Shown piece by piece: positions 25,675 to 33,180 of a DNA stretch of 64,000 nucleotides. Source of the stretch: an uncultured Lachnospiraceae bacterium. Lineage in GTDB: Bacteria; Bacillota; Clostridia; Lachnospirales; Lachnospiraceae. The notes below the pieces were generated by a model. That model was given only the letters and a program-made list of their open reading frames with translations, was not told the DNA's origin and did not search any database. Numbering within the stretch: the stretch's first letter is position 1; each line of letters starts with the position of its first letter. The position numbers were made by a program, and so were the translations under genes. The stretch spans positions 124,001 through 188,000 of the forward strand of contig CAJTWM010000004.1 of assembly GCA_910579805.1 (NCBI GenBank), given 5' to 3'.

Positions 25675-26223
25675 ATGGGAAATGAAAGAGAAAAGCAGAC
25701 GCATGAATTTGAACCTGTTTTTAACAAAGATTCCAGAATATTGATATTGGGTACGTTTCCATCTGTAAAATCCAGAGAAACACAGTTTTATTACGGGCAT
25801 CCGCAGAACCGCTTTTGGAAAGTGATCGCGGGGCTGACAGGGAGTAAGATCCCCGTTTCTGTAGAAGAAAAAAAGAAAATGCTGCTTTGTAATCAAATCG
25901 CGATCTGGGATGTGATCGCCCAATGCGAGATCACCGGTTCCAGCGACAGCAGCATAAAAAATGTAGTTCCTGCCGATATTGGAAAAATCATGAAAAACAG
26001 CGGCATTCAAAAAATTTATGCCAACGGGAATACGGCGAAGAAGCTGTACGATAAGTATATCCTTCCCAAATTGGGAATCGAAATCGAAGGACTGCCTTCC
26101 ACAAGTCCGGCTAATGCAGCATATTCTCTGGAAAGACTTTTAGAAGTATGGGGAAGGGCCATAAGGGGCAGCGCTTTTGAAAGTGAAGGAAAAGGAAGGA
26201 AAGAGGAGGAAAACGCCTTATGA
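25675..26223 (+). CDS. DNA-deoxyinosine glycosylase (UDG superfamily, family 6-like)
   Basis: It is predicted to remove hypoxanthine (deaminated adenine) from DNA. 'LILGTFPSVKSRETQFYYGH' and 'PQNRFWKVIAGL' form the active-site region of the hypoxanthine-DNA glycosylase group, and 'LPSTSPANAAYSLERLLEVW' is the second conserved motif. The 182-residue length is near the family size; the charged tail after about residue 165 is extra. The start is uncertain: the ATG at 25675 and a GTG at 25660 are both in frame, with weak ribosome sites. Its stop overlaps the next start (ATGA). Confidence 0.8.
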   Translation: MGNEREKQTHEFEPVFNKDSRILILGTFPSVKSRETQFYYGHPQNRFWKVIAGLTGSKIPVSVEEKKKMLLCNQIAIWDVIAQCEITGSSDSSIKNVVPADIGKIMKNSGIQKIYANGNTAKKLYDKYILPKLGIEIEGLPSTSPANAAYSLERLLEVWGRAIRGSAFESEGKGRKEEENAL

Positions 26224-26810
26224 AACCGCAGGAACTGATCCGGCTGATGAAAATTGCCGAAAACTTAAAAAACAATACCCGCCATTCATGGACTTCGACG
26301 GGCAGGCACGAAAGTGTGGCGGAGCATAGTTTCAGACTATGCTTTACCGCGCTTTTTCTGAAAGACGAATTTCCGGATGCGGATATGGATAAAGTGATCA
26401 AAATGTGTATTATCCACGATATTGGAGAAGCTTTTACGGGAGATATCCCCACTTTCGAAAAAACAGGAGAAGATGAGAAAAAGGAAGAGGACGTAGTCAG
26501 GCGCTTTACAGGCGCCCTTCCGGAACCGTACCGGACGGAGCTGGGAAATTTGTTCGAAGAAATGAACGCCCTTGAAAGCGAAGAGGCGAAAATATATAAA
26601 GCCTTGGATAAAATGGAGGCTGTCATACAGCATAATGAAGCGGATATTTCTACATGGCTTCCGTTAGAATATGAACTGCAGTTACATTACGGGGAGAAGG
26701 AAGTGGCCTTTTCATCCTATATGAAGGGACTGAAAGAGGCGGCGAATGAGGATACCAGAAAAAAGATCGCCCATGAAGGAGGCTCCCGGGCTCCTTCATA
26801 CAATTTTTGA
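26220..26810 (+). CDS. HD-domain phosphohydrolase (YfbR/HDDC2-like 5'-nucleotidase)
   Basis: The 196-residue protein has the HD_3 metal site: 'RHESVAEHSFRLC' (His ligands near residues 29-36), 'IIHDIGEAFTGD' (HD near 69-70) and a later 'YKALDKMEAVIQH'. Relatives dephosphorylate deoxynucleoside monophosphates. It overlaps the glycosylase gene by four bases, so deoxypurine repair and nucleotide clean-up may be coupled. The C-terminal residues 'EGGSRAP' are encoded by a terminator hairpin. Confidence 0.8.
   Translation: MKPQELIRLMKIAENLKNNTRHSWTSTGRHESVAEHSFRLCFTALFLKDEFPDADMDKVIKMCIIHDIGEAFTGDIPTFEKTGEDEKKEEDVVRRFTGALPEPYRTELGNLFEEMNALESEEAKIYKALDKMEAVIQHNEADISTWLPLEYELQLHYGEKEVAFSSYMKGLKEAANEDTRKKIAHEGGSRAPSYNF
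26773..26810 (+). terminator. Intrinsic terminator overlapping the HD gene 3' end
   Basis: ATGAAGGAG (26773-26781) pairs perfectly with CTCCTTCAT (26791-26799), followed by ACAATTTTTGAATTTTT. The stem lies inside the coding sequence and separates it from the converging aminotransferase gene. Confidence 0.75.
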
Positions 26811-26819
26811 ATTTTTATG

Positions 26820-27920
26820 TCATCCCATAGTTTTCCGGATACAGGAAAGCAGGAGATCGTTCTCCTCGGGATTCATAAAGCAAAGACGGAAGAAACGGTT
26901 GTCCAGGCCTTGGAAAGTAGAGCAGTTCCGTATCATAAGAGAACGGCGGATGGCGGCGTCAAACAGGATATCGGCATTCCGGTTCTCTTTTTCTATTTTT
27001 ACCAAAACAAAATTGGCGGCAGGTTCGTATACTTTTAATCCGGGAATGGTGCGGAGGATGCCGCAGACCCGGTTCCGCTCGGTATGGATCAGGGTTTTTG
27101 TCCGCCGGATATATTCTTCATCGGTAAAAAGGACTCTGCCGGCATATTCCGCCAGTGAGTTGATCGTCCATGGATTTTTAGTTTCGTTGATGCTGCGGAT
27201 CAACGTCCTGCTGCCCGTCAGGCCGTATCCCAAACGAAGTCCCGGAGAGGCGAAAAATTTGGAAATTCCCCGAAGGATGATAAAATTGTCAAAATGGGAC
27301 AGAAAGGGGACTGCGGTTGTATCAGCGTCATCTTCTACAAATTCAATATAAGTTTCGTCAAACATGACAAACACGCCATTTTTCTTGCAAAAGCCTAAAA
27401 TTTCGGCAAGTATTTCCCTATTGAGCGCGGTAGAAGTCGGATTATTGGGGTTGCATAAAACAAGAAGCTCAATTTCTTTATCCGATAAGAAGGCAAAAAG
27501 CTCTTCGGTACATAAAGCAAAATGATTTTCAGGCGTTAACATATAATAATGACAGACGCCGCCGCCCAAGGAGATCTCTCTTTCATATTCGGAATAAGTG
27601 GGAGAAATAAGGCAGGCATTTTTAAACGCTTTTTGCCGGAGCACGGCGGAGATCAGTTCCGTGGAGCCGTTGCCGGCAACGACGTTTTCAAAATCCGTAT
27701 GACAGTATGACGCAATAGATTTACGAAGCTCCGTATATTCCCTGTCGGGATAGGAGGTGATGACGTCCAAATGTTCTTTCAGGGCTTCGCAAAGTTTTCC
27801 GGAAAGCCCCAGCGGATTGACGTTGGCGGAAAAACTGATGATGTTCTCCTTTTTAATATGGTATAATTGTTCGATCTTTTCTAAGTCGCTTCCATGAAAA
27901 TGGTCTGTATGTGTGATCAT
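26820..27920 (-). CDS. PLP-dependent class I/II aminotransferase, threonine-phosphate decarboxylase (CobD)-like
   Basis: A 366-residue fold-type I enzyme. 'SFSANVNPLGLS' near the N-terminus, 'CNPNNPTS', 'FDETYIEF' and the PLP-lysine motif 'LRGISKFFASPGLRLGYG' resemble CobD and histidinol-phosphate aminotransferase. The substrate cannot be decided: no cobalamin or histidine genes adjoin it. I chose the ATG at 27920 ('MITHTDHFHGSD'); the frame stays open for 40 codons upstream but that extension has no family match and crosses a hairpin. The start of the gene lacks a strong ribosome site. Confidence 0.75.
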   Translation of the reverse strand: MITHTDHFHGSDLEKIEQLYHIKKENIISFSANVNPLGLSGKLCEALKEHLDVITSYPDREYTELRKSIASYCHTDFENVVAGNGSTELISAVLRQKAFKNACLISPTYSEYEREISLGGGVCHYYMLTPENHFALCTEELFAFLSDKEIELLVLCNPNNPTSTALNREILAEILGFCKKNGVFVMFDETYIEFVEDDADTTAVPFLSHFDNFIILRGISKFFASPGLRLGYGLTGSRTLIRSINETKNPWTINSLAEYAGRVLFTDEEYIRRTKTLIHTERNRVCGILRTIPGLKVYEPAANFVLVKIEKENRNADILFDAAIRRSLMIRNCSTFQGLDNRFFRLCFMNPEENDLLLSCIRKTMG

Positions 27921-28261
27921 AGCGGTTGTGGCCTTTCTGCTTTTTGCGCGGTAGGAAAGCAATTTATAAACAAACTTTAGAGCGCTGGCGCATTTAGCGA
28001 AATGTAAACGTGTCAGCACACCGGTGACGAGACAAGGCACCGGTAATTTCTATATTTATTATATACGGAATCGCATGCAGGGAAATGGTCAGAATGAAAA
28101 AAATGTATGAGGCCAATCATGGAAACGGAAGCCTTTGGGTGCGGGGCGCGGGAAGTTTTCACGGAATTATTTTTGCTTTTCCGATTTGCCTATGGTAAAA
28201 TTTTTATAATAACGAAAACCATAGGTCAGGATATGGCAAAATCATTGAGAGGAAGGTTATT
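27921..28261. other. Divergent intergenic region with hairpin and inverted repeat
   Basis: This 341-base gap separates the aminotransferase and PPase genes. ACCGGTG (28020-28026) pairs with CACCGGT (28038-28044). CCTATGGT (28189-28196) is mirrored by ACCATAGG (28218-28225), flanking a TATAAT at 28205-28210, as an operator over the PPase promoter would. No cobalamin riboswitch motif was found, despite the CobD-like gene. The rest holds nothing I recognise. Confidence 0.45.
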
Positions 28262-29911
28262 ATGGGGATAAAAAAGAAAAGGGTGTTTGTGGTAGGGCAT
28301 AAGAATCCGGATACGGATTCCATATGTTCTGCAATCTGCTATGCGAATTTGAAATCCAAACTATGCGAAGATACGGATTACATAGCCATGCGTGCGGGGC
28401 ATATCAATGAAGAGACGCAGTATGTATTGGAACGTTTTGGCGTACAGCCCCCGTTATATTTAAAGGATGTCAGGACGCAGGTGCGGGATATTGAAATACG
28501 GGAAACAGAAGGGGTTTCGCAGGATATTTCATTGAAAAAAGCATGGAATTTTATGAAGGATAAAAATGTAGCCACGCTGCCCATTACGGAAAAAAATAAG
28601 TTGACGGGACTGATCAGTATCAGCGATATTGCTACTTCTTATATGGATGTATACGACAGCAAGATTCTGGCTACGGCCAAAACGAAATATAAGAATATTT
28701 TAGAGACATTGGACGCGGAAATGGTGGTAGGCAATGCGGAAAGATTTTTTGATAAAGGGAAAGTACTTGTTGCAGCGGCGAATCCGGATCTGATGGAAAA
28801 CTATATTGCGGAGCACGATCTGGTCATATTGGGCAACCGTTATGAATCGCAGTTATGCGCCATAGAGATGAAAGCGGACTGTATTATTGTCTGCGAAGGC
28901 GCCGCCGTTTCCATGACGATTAAAAAAATGGCGGAAGAAAAGGGATGTACCGTGATCAGCACGCCGCATGATACTTATACCGTTGCAAGACTGATCAATC
29001 AGAGTATGCCGATCTCTCATTTTATGAGAAGAGATCACCTGATCACATTTCAGATGGATGAATTTACGGATAATATCAAGGAAACTATGGCGAAAAAAAG
29101 GCACAGGGATTTCCCGGTTCTGGATAAATACGGAAATTATATCGGCATGATTTCCAGACGGAACCTCCTTAATATGTCGTTAAAAAAACTGATTCTTGTA
29201 GATCATAACGAAAAAAGTCAGGCGGTGGACGGAGTGGAGAGCGCGGAGATCTTAGAAATCATCGACCATCACCGTATCGGAAGTCTGGAGACGATCTCGC
29301 CGGTATTTTTTCGCAATCAGCCTCTCGGATGTACGGCTACGATCATTTATCAAATGTACCGTGAAAACGGTGTGGAAATTTCACAAACGATCGCCTCTCT
29401 GTTGTGCGCGGCGATTGTGTCGGATACGCTGATGTACCGGTCCCCTACCTGTACCGAATATGACAGACAGACGGCGGAAGAGCTTGCGAAGATCGCGGGC
29501 ATAAAGGTGGAGCAGTTTGCAAGGGCAATGTTCAAGGCGGGAAGTAATTTAAAATCCAAAGAACCGGAAGAAATTTTCTTTCAGGATTTTAAGACTTTTT
29601 CCATTAACGATGTTTCCTTCGGAGTGGGACAGATCAATGCCATGACGAGAGAGGAACTTTCGGATATCAAAGAAAAGTTAAAACCGTATCTGGAAGAAGC
29701 GACAGGGAAATTAAACGTGAATATGGTTTTCTTTATGCTGACGGATATTATTAGCGAATCTACGGAATTATTGTATGTGGGCGGCAATGCGGAAGAACTG
29801 ATAGAAAACGCTTTTGGGATTATGCCCGATGAGGATTCTTTCCGGCTGGAGGGCGTGATCTCAAGAAAGAAACAACTGATTCCTACGCTGATGGCGATCA
29901 TGCAGCAATAA
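28262..29911 (+). CDS. Manganese-dependent inorganic pyrophosphatase with CBS and DRTGG domains
   Basis: A family II (DHH) pyrophosphatase of 549 residues, hydrolysing PPi to phosphate. The catalytic parts are 'VVGHKNPDTDSICSAI' at residues 9-24 and 'EIIDHHRIGSLETI' near 335-348. Between them lie a CBS domain, a DRTGG domain (about 145-250) and a second CBS domain, the regulated architecture in which adenine nucleotides control activity in characterised clostridial enzymes. The C-terminal DHHA2 domain has 'SDTLMYRSPTCTEYDRQ' and 'SRKKQLIPTL'. The length fits this subtype. Possible operator control is noted upstream. Confidence 0.93.
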   Translation: MGIKKKRVFVVGHKNPDTDSICSAICYANLKSKLCEDTDYIAMRAGHINEETQYVLERFGVQPPLYLKDVRTQVRDIEIRETEGVSQDISLKKAWNFMKDKNVATLPITEKNKLTGLISISDIATSYMDVYDSKILATAKTKYKNILETLDAEMVVGNAERFFDKGKVLVAAANPDLMENYIAEHDLVILGNRYESQLCAIEMKADCIIVCEGAAVSMTIKKMAEEKGCTVISTPHDTYTVARLINQSMPISHFMRRDHLITFQMDEFTDNIKETMAKKRHRDFPVLDKYGNYIGMISRRNLLNMSLKKLILVDHNEKSQAVDGVESAEILEIIDHHRIGSLETISPVFFRNQPLGCTATIIYQMYRENGVEISQTIASLLCAAIVSDTLMYRSPTCTEYDRQTAEELAKIAGIKVEQFARAMFKAGSNLKSKEPEEIFFQDFKTFSINDVSFGVGQINAMTREELSDIKEKLKPYLEEATGKLNVNMVFFMLTDIISESTELLYVGGNAEELIENAFGIMPDEDSFRLEGVISRKKQLIPTLMAIMQQ

Positions 29912-29953
29912 TGGGAATCCGTTAAGGACATTTTTCCCGCTTATTGTTAAGAA

Positions 29954-29990
29954 TTTTGATTTGTATATGTGCTGAAGCGCACAGAAGGGG
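29954..29990 (+). repeat. Dispersed hairpin repeat, partial copy E
   Basis: TTTTGATTTGT is followed by TGTGC/GCACA (29969-29983) and AGAAGGGGG. It keeps the TGATTTGT, hairpin and G-run order of the other copies but has a different stem. Its G-run serves as the ribosome site of the next gene. Confidence 0.5.
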
Positions 29991-29997
29991 GATAAGT

Positions 29998-30231
29998 TTG
30001 AAAAAAAATTTTAAAGAAAAATATCTTGCCGGTGAGATCGAATTTGAGGAGATCGACGATTACAGTTATGAGTGGGGGATCGGCGATGATGAACGCACAT
30101 TGGCGAAGTATCTTGGGCTTAACGAGGAAGAAGAGGACGCATGGGTAAGCGTCAGCGAAGAAGCGCTAAAAGAAATGCTGGATGCCCAGCGTGATTTTCT
30201 CAAGCCCGATTCTGATTTGTGTGCCCGCTAA
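29998..30231 (+). CDS. Small acidic conserved hypothetical protein
   Basis: A 77-residue acidic protein (many Glu/Asp; 'GEIEFEEIDDYSYEW' and 'LGLNEEEEDAWVSVSEE'). The best start is the TTG at 29998, eight bases after an AGGGGG. No catalytic motif is visible; I recognise it only as a short protein seen in Clostridia. Its last residues, 'SDLCAR', are encoded by repeat copy D, so the repeat seems to have supplied the stop codon. Function unknown. Confidence 0.65.
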   Translation: MKKNFKEKYLAGEIEFEEIDDYSYEWGIGDDERTLAKYLGLNEEEEDAWVSVSEEALKEMLDAQRDFLKPDSDLCAR

Positions 30232-30252
30232 AGCGGGCGGATGGGAGCTGGA
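30203..30252 (+). repeat. Dispersed hairpin repeat, copy D
   Basis: CCGATTCTGATTTGT, then GCCCGCT (30222-30228) paired with AGCGGGC (30231-30237), then GGATGGGAG. The first hairpin seen in copies B and C is absent. It overlaps the end of the small acidic protein gene and lies 27 bases before the NYN gene. Confidence 0.7.
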
Positions 30253-30278
30253 AAGAAGCCACAGAAATGGAGTAAAAA

Positions 30279-31280
30279 ATGGAAGATAAGAAGTTTGCAA
30301 TATTGATTGATTCGGATAATATTTCATCCAAATATATTTCTGCAGTCATGGATGAAATGACAAGACACGGGATCGCCACTTACAGGAGAATATACGGGGA
30401 TTGGACAAGCACGCAGGCGAAAAGCTGGAAAAGCCAGCTTGCTGAAAATTCTATTACCCCGATCCAGCAATTCAGTAATACGGTCGGCAAAAATTCCACG
30501 GATTCGGCCCTGATCATAGATGCTATGGATATTTTGTATACCGGGAATGTAGACGGTTTTTGTATCGTGTCGAGCGACGGTGATTTTACCCGGCTGGCCA
30601 GCAGGCTGAGGGAATCAGGAATGATGGTGGTCGGTATGGGAGAGGAAAAGACGCCCCGCTCTTTCAGAGCCGCGTGTTCCAAGTTTACCGTATTGGAAAA
30701 CCTGATCGATACGGATGAAGAAGAGCTGCAGACGGAATCGGCGGAAGTAAAAGAAGATAAGATCAAGAAAAACGCGTCTAAAAACGAAAATGGCAGAAAA
30801 GAATCCACAGTTATCAGTAAAGATGTGATAGAAAATGTGATCCTTGGGATCATTACCGAGAATGAAAATAAAGATAAAGAAACAGGACTTGGGGAGATAG
30901 GCAGCCGTTTGGTAAATAAATACCCGGATTTTGACGTCAGGAATTACGGCTACAGTCTGCTTTCCAAATTCTTAGAAGAAGTTCCGAGTCTGGAACTGAT
31001 CAAAGAGAATACGAGGATCAATGTCAGGATCAAAGCGAATAAAGAATCGAAGGACGAGATCGTCGGTTATGTAAGAAAACTGGTTACAGGCGCCGGAGCA
31101 AAAGGAATCGGCGTGAGCGAGATCAGTAATAAAGTACATGAGAAGTATACCCGCTTTAACATGAAGGATTACGGATATTCCAAATTTACTAAGTTTTTAC
31201 AGGATATTGAAGGATTGGAACTATACGAAGACGGGAATAACCGGAAAAGATGCGGTATGAGGCCGGAAGGCAGCCGCTAA
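30279..31280 (+). CDS. NYN-domain ribonuclease-like protein with two OST-HTH/LOTUS domains
   Basis: Residues 5-145 form a NYN (PIN-like) domain with the acidic metal site: 'AILIDSDNIS', 'DSALIIDAMDILY' and 'CIVSSDGDFTRLASRL'. Two OST-HTH/LOTUS RNA-binding domains follow (about 187-250 and 255-325), each ending in similar phrases ('VRNYGYSLLSKFLEE', 'MKDYGYSKFTKFLQD'). A Lys/Glu-rich linker joins them. Such proteins (LabA, MARF1 relatives) bind or cut RNA. The gene sits between repeat copies D and C, which may be coincidence or related to its RNA targets. The 333-residue length is normal. Confidence 0.87.
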   Translation: MEDKKFAILIDSDNISSKYISAVMDEMTRHGIATYRRIYGDWTSTQAKSWKSQLAENSITPIQQFSNTVGKNSTDSALIIDAMDILYTGNVDGFCIVSSDGDFTRLASRLRESGMMVVGMGEEKTPRSFRAACSKFTVLENLIDTDEEELQTESAEVKEDKIKKNASKNENGRKESTVISKDVIENVILGIITENENKDKETGLGEIGSRLVNKYPDFDVRNYGYSLLSKFLEEVPSLELIKENTRINVRIKANKESKDEIVGYVRKLVTGAGAKGIGVSEISNKVHEKYTRFNMKDYGYSKFTKFLQDIEGLELYEDGNNRKRCGMRPEGSR

Positions 31281-31353
31281 ATAGCGTGAAATTAAAATTT
31301 CACGATCCTGATTTGTCTGCCTGCCGAAGCGGGCAGGCGGGAGTTAGCATGAG
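31281..31353 (+). repeat. Dispersed hairpin repeat, copy C
   Basis: GTGAAATT pairs with AATTTCAC (about 31285-31302). CGATCCTGATTTGT follows, then GCCTGCC (31319-31325) pairs with GGCAGGC (31332-31338), then GGGAGTTAGCATGAG. The flanks are almost identical to copy B while the stem differs on both sides, so the hairpin is kept by compensating changes. Confidence 0.75.
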
Positions 31354-31381
31354 ATATAAAAAGGGAGTAAAGAAAGCATGA
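31349..31381 (+). CDS. Possible 10-codon upstream ORF coupled to the HD gene
   Basis: The repeat supplies GGGAG and ATG, opening 'MRYKKGVKKA' whose TGA overlaps the ATG of the HD gene (ATGA). This is a plausible translational coupling device. Evidence is limited to geometry. Confidence 0.3.
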   Translation: MRYKKGVKKA

Positions 31382-32064
31382 AACGGGAAGATTATTTGTT
31401 ATTTGAAGATCATATGCTTTCCTGTATGGGCGACAGCGCCCATGACAAGGAGCATATTTACCGGGTGCTATATATGGCGCTGGATATTGCAAGAACAGAG
31501 AAAAACGTAGATTATGACGTACTGATCTGTGCATGTTTACTGCACGATATAGGGAGAAAGGAACAGTTTGAAGATCCGGGGTTATGTCATGCGAGAGTAG
31601 GAGCGGATAAGGCGTATTGCTTTTTGACGGAGAACGGTTTTTCAGAAGAGTTTGCAAAACGTGTTTCGGAATGTATCCGCACCCATAGGTTCAGGCAGGA
31701 GGAGCAGCCGGAAAGTATCGAAGCTAAGATTTTATTTGACGCCGATAAAATCGACGTGACGGGTGCAATCGGGATCGCAAGGACGCTGGTCTACAAAGGG
31801 CAGATCGGAGAACCTCTTTACTCCGTGTCCGGAGACGGGGATGTATTGGACGGAACAGAGGAAAAAATGCCTTCTTTTTTTCAGGAATATAAGTATAAAC
31901 TGGAAAATATCTATACCTGTTTTTATACGGCGAAGGGAGAAGAAACGGCGAGAGCAAGGCAGGCGGCAGCGGCAGCGTTTTACGATAGTATGCTGCGGGA
32001 AGTCAAAGAACCGTACGAATGCGGTAAGGAATATCTGGACGGGATACTAGTGCCTCGTTCATAA
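31378..32064 (+). CDS. HD-domain phosphohydrolase (YedJ-like)
   Basis: A 228-residue protein with the full HD metal site: His in 'SAHDKEHIYRVL' (near 22-30), 'CLLHDIGRKEQ' (HD near 56-57) and 'LFDADKIDVTGAIG' (near 121). The family hydrolyses nucleotides or phosphate esters; the substrate is unknown. It lies right after repeat copy C, 97 bases from the NYN gene, and ends before a strong bidirectional terminator. The Ala/Arg-rich C-terminal part (about 187-203) is probably helical. Confidence 0.82.
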   Translation: MKREDYLLFEDHMLSCMGDSAHDKEHIYRVLYMALDIARTEKNVDYDVLICACLLHDIGRKEQFEDPGLCHARVGADKAYCFLTENGFSEEFAKRVSECIRTHRFRQEEQPESIEAKILFDADKIDVTGAIGIARTLVYKGQIGEPLYSVSGDGDVLDGTEEKMPSFFQEYKYKLENIYTCFYTAKGEETARARQAAAAAFYDSMLREVKEPYECGKEYLDGILVPRS

Positions 32065-32086
32065 CGGCTTATAAGAAAAAAATAGA

Positions 32087-32126
32087 TCTGTGAGGCTGCG
32101 GGAAAAAATATCCGCAGCCTCACAGA
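32087..32126. terminator. Bidirectional intrinsic terminator
   Basis: TCTGTGAGGCTGCGG (32087-32101) pairs perfectly over 15 bases with CCGCAGCCTCACAGA (32112-32126). The minus-strand side has a run of seven T, so it best serves queT; it also separates the converging HD gene. Confidence 0.88.
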
Positions 32127-32140
32127 TTAAAAGTTATGGG

Positions 32141-32665
32141 TCATATTTTAAAAATCCGGTTGGCGTACTTTTGCAGAGAAAACAGAAGTATCATTCCAAG
32201 AATGCCGCAAGAGATCACTTCGCCGATTCCCACTGTGAGCATAAAGTAAGGAATGGAACCTTCGAAACGATACACATATGCAAGTACAAAAGGTACGATA
32301 ATTGTATTTGCAACAATCGGCGGCAGAGGCGTAAGCCATTTGTATTTACGCAGCGCGTAAGCGCCGCAGGCGCCGATAAGGGTTGCGAGACTTCCAAATA
32401 CTACGTCAAGGGGCATGCAGCCGGTTAAAATATTGCTGAGCATACAGCCTACAAATAATCCGGGAATAGCCGCCGGCGTAAAAAAAGGAAGAATGGTGAG
32501 CGCTTCTGAAAAACGGACCTGAATTGCATAATTGGCAAGTCCAAAGGCGTTGGCAATAAAAGTAAGCACAACGTAGAGGGCGGCAATCATGGCCGCCTGC
32601 GCGATAAAGAGCGCGCGAGGATGGGCGATATGAGCAGAAATCGCCTGTGTGTTTTGTGTTTTCAT
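32141..32665 (-). CDS. queT: Queuosine precursor transporter QueT (ECF S component)
   Basis: A 174-residue membrane protein with about six hydrophobic helices, including 'AAMIAALYVVLTFIANAFG', 'VRFSEALTILPFFTPAAIPG' and 'GCMLSNILTGCMPLDVVFG'. The 'VRFSEAL' and 'SNILTG' phrases are typical of QueT, the substrate-binding subunit of an energy-coupling-factor importer for preQ1/preQ0. No EcfAT genes are in the window, so it probably shares a general ECF module. A preQ1-I-like riboswitch directly upstream supports the assignment. Confidence 0.88.
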   Translation of the reverse strand: MKTQNTQAISAHIAHPRALFIAQAAMIAALYVVLTFIANAFGLANYAIQVRFSEALTILPFFTPAAIPGLFVGCMLSNILTGCMPLDVVFGSLATLIGACGAYALRKYKWLTPLPPIVANTIIVPFVLAYVYRFEGSIPYFMLTVGIGEVISCGILGMILLFSLQKYANRIFKI

Positions 32666-32672
32666 ATTTTGT

Positions 32673-32716
32673 CTCCTTTAGTTTTGTTTTTCGTCAGGAA
32701 GGTCTCGAACTGACGT
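32673..32716 (-). ncRNA. Candidate preQ1-I riboswitch
   Basis: On the minus strand CGTCAG (32715-32710) pairs with CTGACG (32697-32692). The loop has TTCGAGACCTTC, and the A-rich tail AAAAACAAAACTAAAGGAG runs into the ribosome binding site. Loop CCTT can pair with AAGG in the tail, forming the H-type pseudoknot and hiding the ribosome site. Stem, loop and A-rich tail fit class I preQ1 riboswitches, and the gene controlled is queT. Confidence 0.75.
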
Positions 32717-32855
32717 TATATTTTGGAAAAAACATGGATTTATGAAATTTTCCGAGAATTTATTATAAAGGAAAAATAAGAAATGTCAAGCCCTGATTCC
32801 GTTTTTGATCCACAATAAGGATAAGAATTTCCTTAACAAGATTTCCGGATGAGTC

Positions 32856-32884
32856 TTGACAGAGCGCAAGCGCTGTGATAATGT
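32856..32884 (+). promoter_or_regulatory. Strong promoter of the aspS leader
   Basis: TTGACA (32856-32861, consensus) and TAATGT (32879-32884) are 17 bases apart. The spacer contains the palindrome AGCGCAAGCGCT (32863-32874), which could also bind a regulator. It starts a leader of about 430 bases ahead of aspS. Confidence 0.8.
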
Positions 32885-32934
32885 ATGAAAAACTACGAAC
32901 AAGAATGATGATGTTTCATTTGGGAGAGAAGATT

Positions 32935-32982
32935 ATGAATCAGCTTATTTTTGTAAAGCTGAATAGGGACGACGATAGATAG
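32935..32982 (+). CDS. aspS leader peptide with three consecutive Asp codons
   Basis: GGGAGAG with a seven-base spacer precedes an ATG encoding 15 residues, 'MNQLIFVKLNRDDDR', with codons GAC GAC GAT then AGA and TAG. The stop codon overlaps the first bases of a 15-bp hairpin. A ribosome slowed at the Asp codons would cover the hairpin's 5' arm. The gene downstream is an aspartyl-tRNA synthetase. These features match an amino-acid-sensing leader peptide. Confidence 0.7.
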   Translation: MNQLIFVKLNRDDDR

Positions 32983-33035
32983 CGCTTGTAGCTGTGTATA
33001 TCACAGGTACAAGCGCTGAAAGCGTTGTGCCTGTG
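32981..33035 (+). promoter_or_regulatory. Mutually exclusive hairpins of the aspS leader
   Basis: Segment 1 (AGCGCTTGTA, 32981-32990, and CTGTG, 32992-32996) pairs with segment 2 (CACAG, 33002-33006, and TACAAGCGCT, 33008-33017). Segment 2 (33002-33017) can instead pair with segment 3 (AGCGTTGTGCCTGTG, 33021-33035) with one bulged G and one G-T pair. The two states cannot coexist, as expected of an attenuator. Confidence 0.65.
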
Positions 33036-33085
33036 TGGAATTTCCGGCGCTCTGCCGTGGGCGGAGAATCGCTGCAGGAATAAAG

Positions 33086-33137
33086 AAAGAGCCACATTGG
33101 TAAACGGAGGATTTACTTTTGCGGCTCTTTTTTTATT
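33086..33137 (+). terminator. Intrinsic terminator inside the aspS leader
   Basis: AAAGAGCC (33086-33093) pairs with GGCTCTTT (33123-33130), extended inside by GTAAA/TTTAC (33100-33104, 33112-33116), and followed by TTTTATTTT. It lies before aspS, so read-through must be regulated or incomplete. The apical loop shows GGAGG. Confidence 0.7.
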
Positions 33138-33180
33138 TTGCTTTGCGGTATTTATTTTGTATGTGAAAGGTTGTGGTGAC

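Noticed and set aside
26820..28040. Longer 406-codon aminotransferase starting at 28040
   Set aside because: The extra 40 codons have no family match and cross the ACCGGTG hairpin; the shorter start fits the family.
27921..28060. Cobalamin riboswitch upstream of the CobD-like aminotransferase
   Set aside because: Only a simple 7-bp hairpin is visible; the conserved B12-box sequences are absent.
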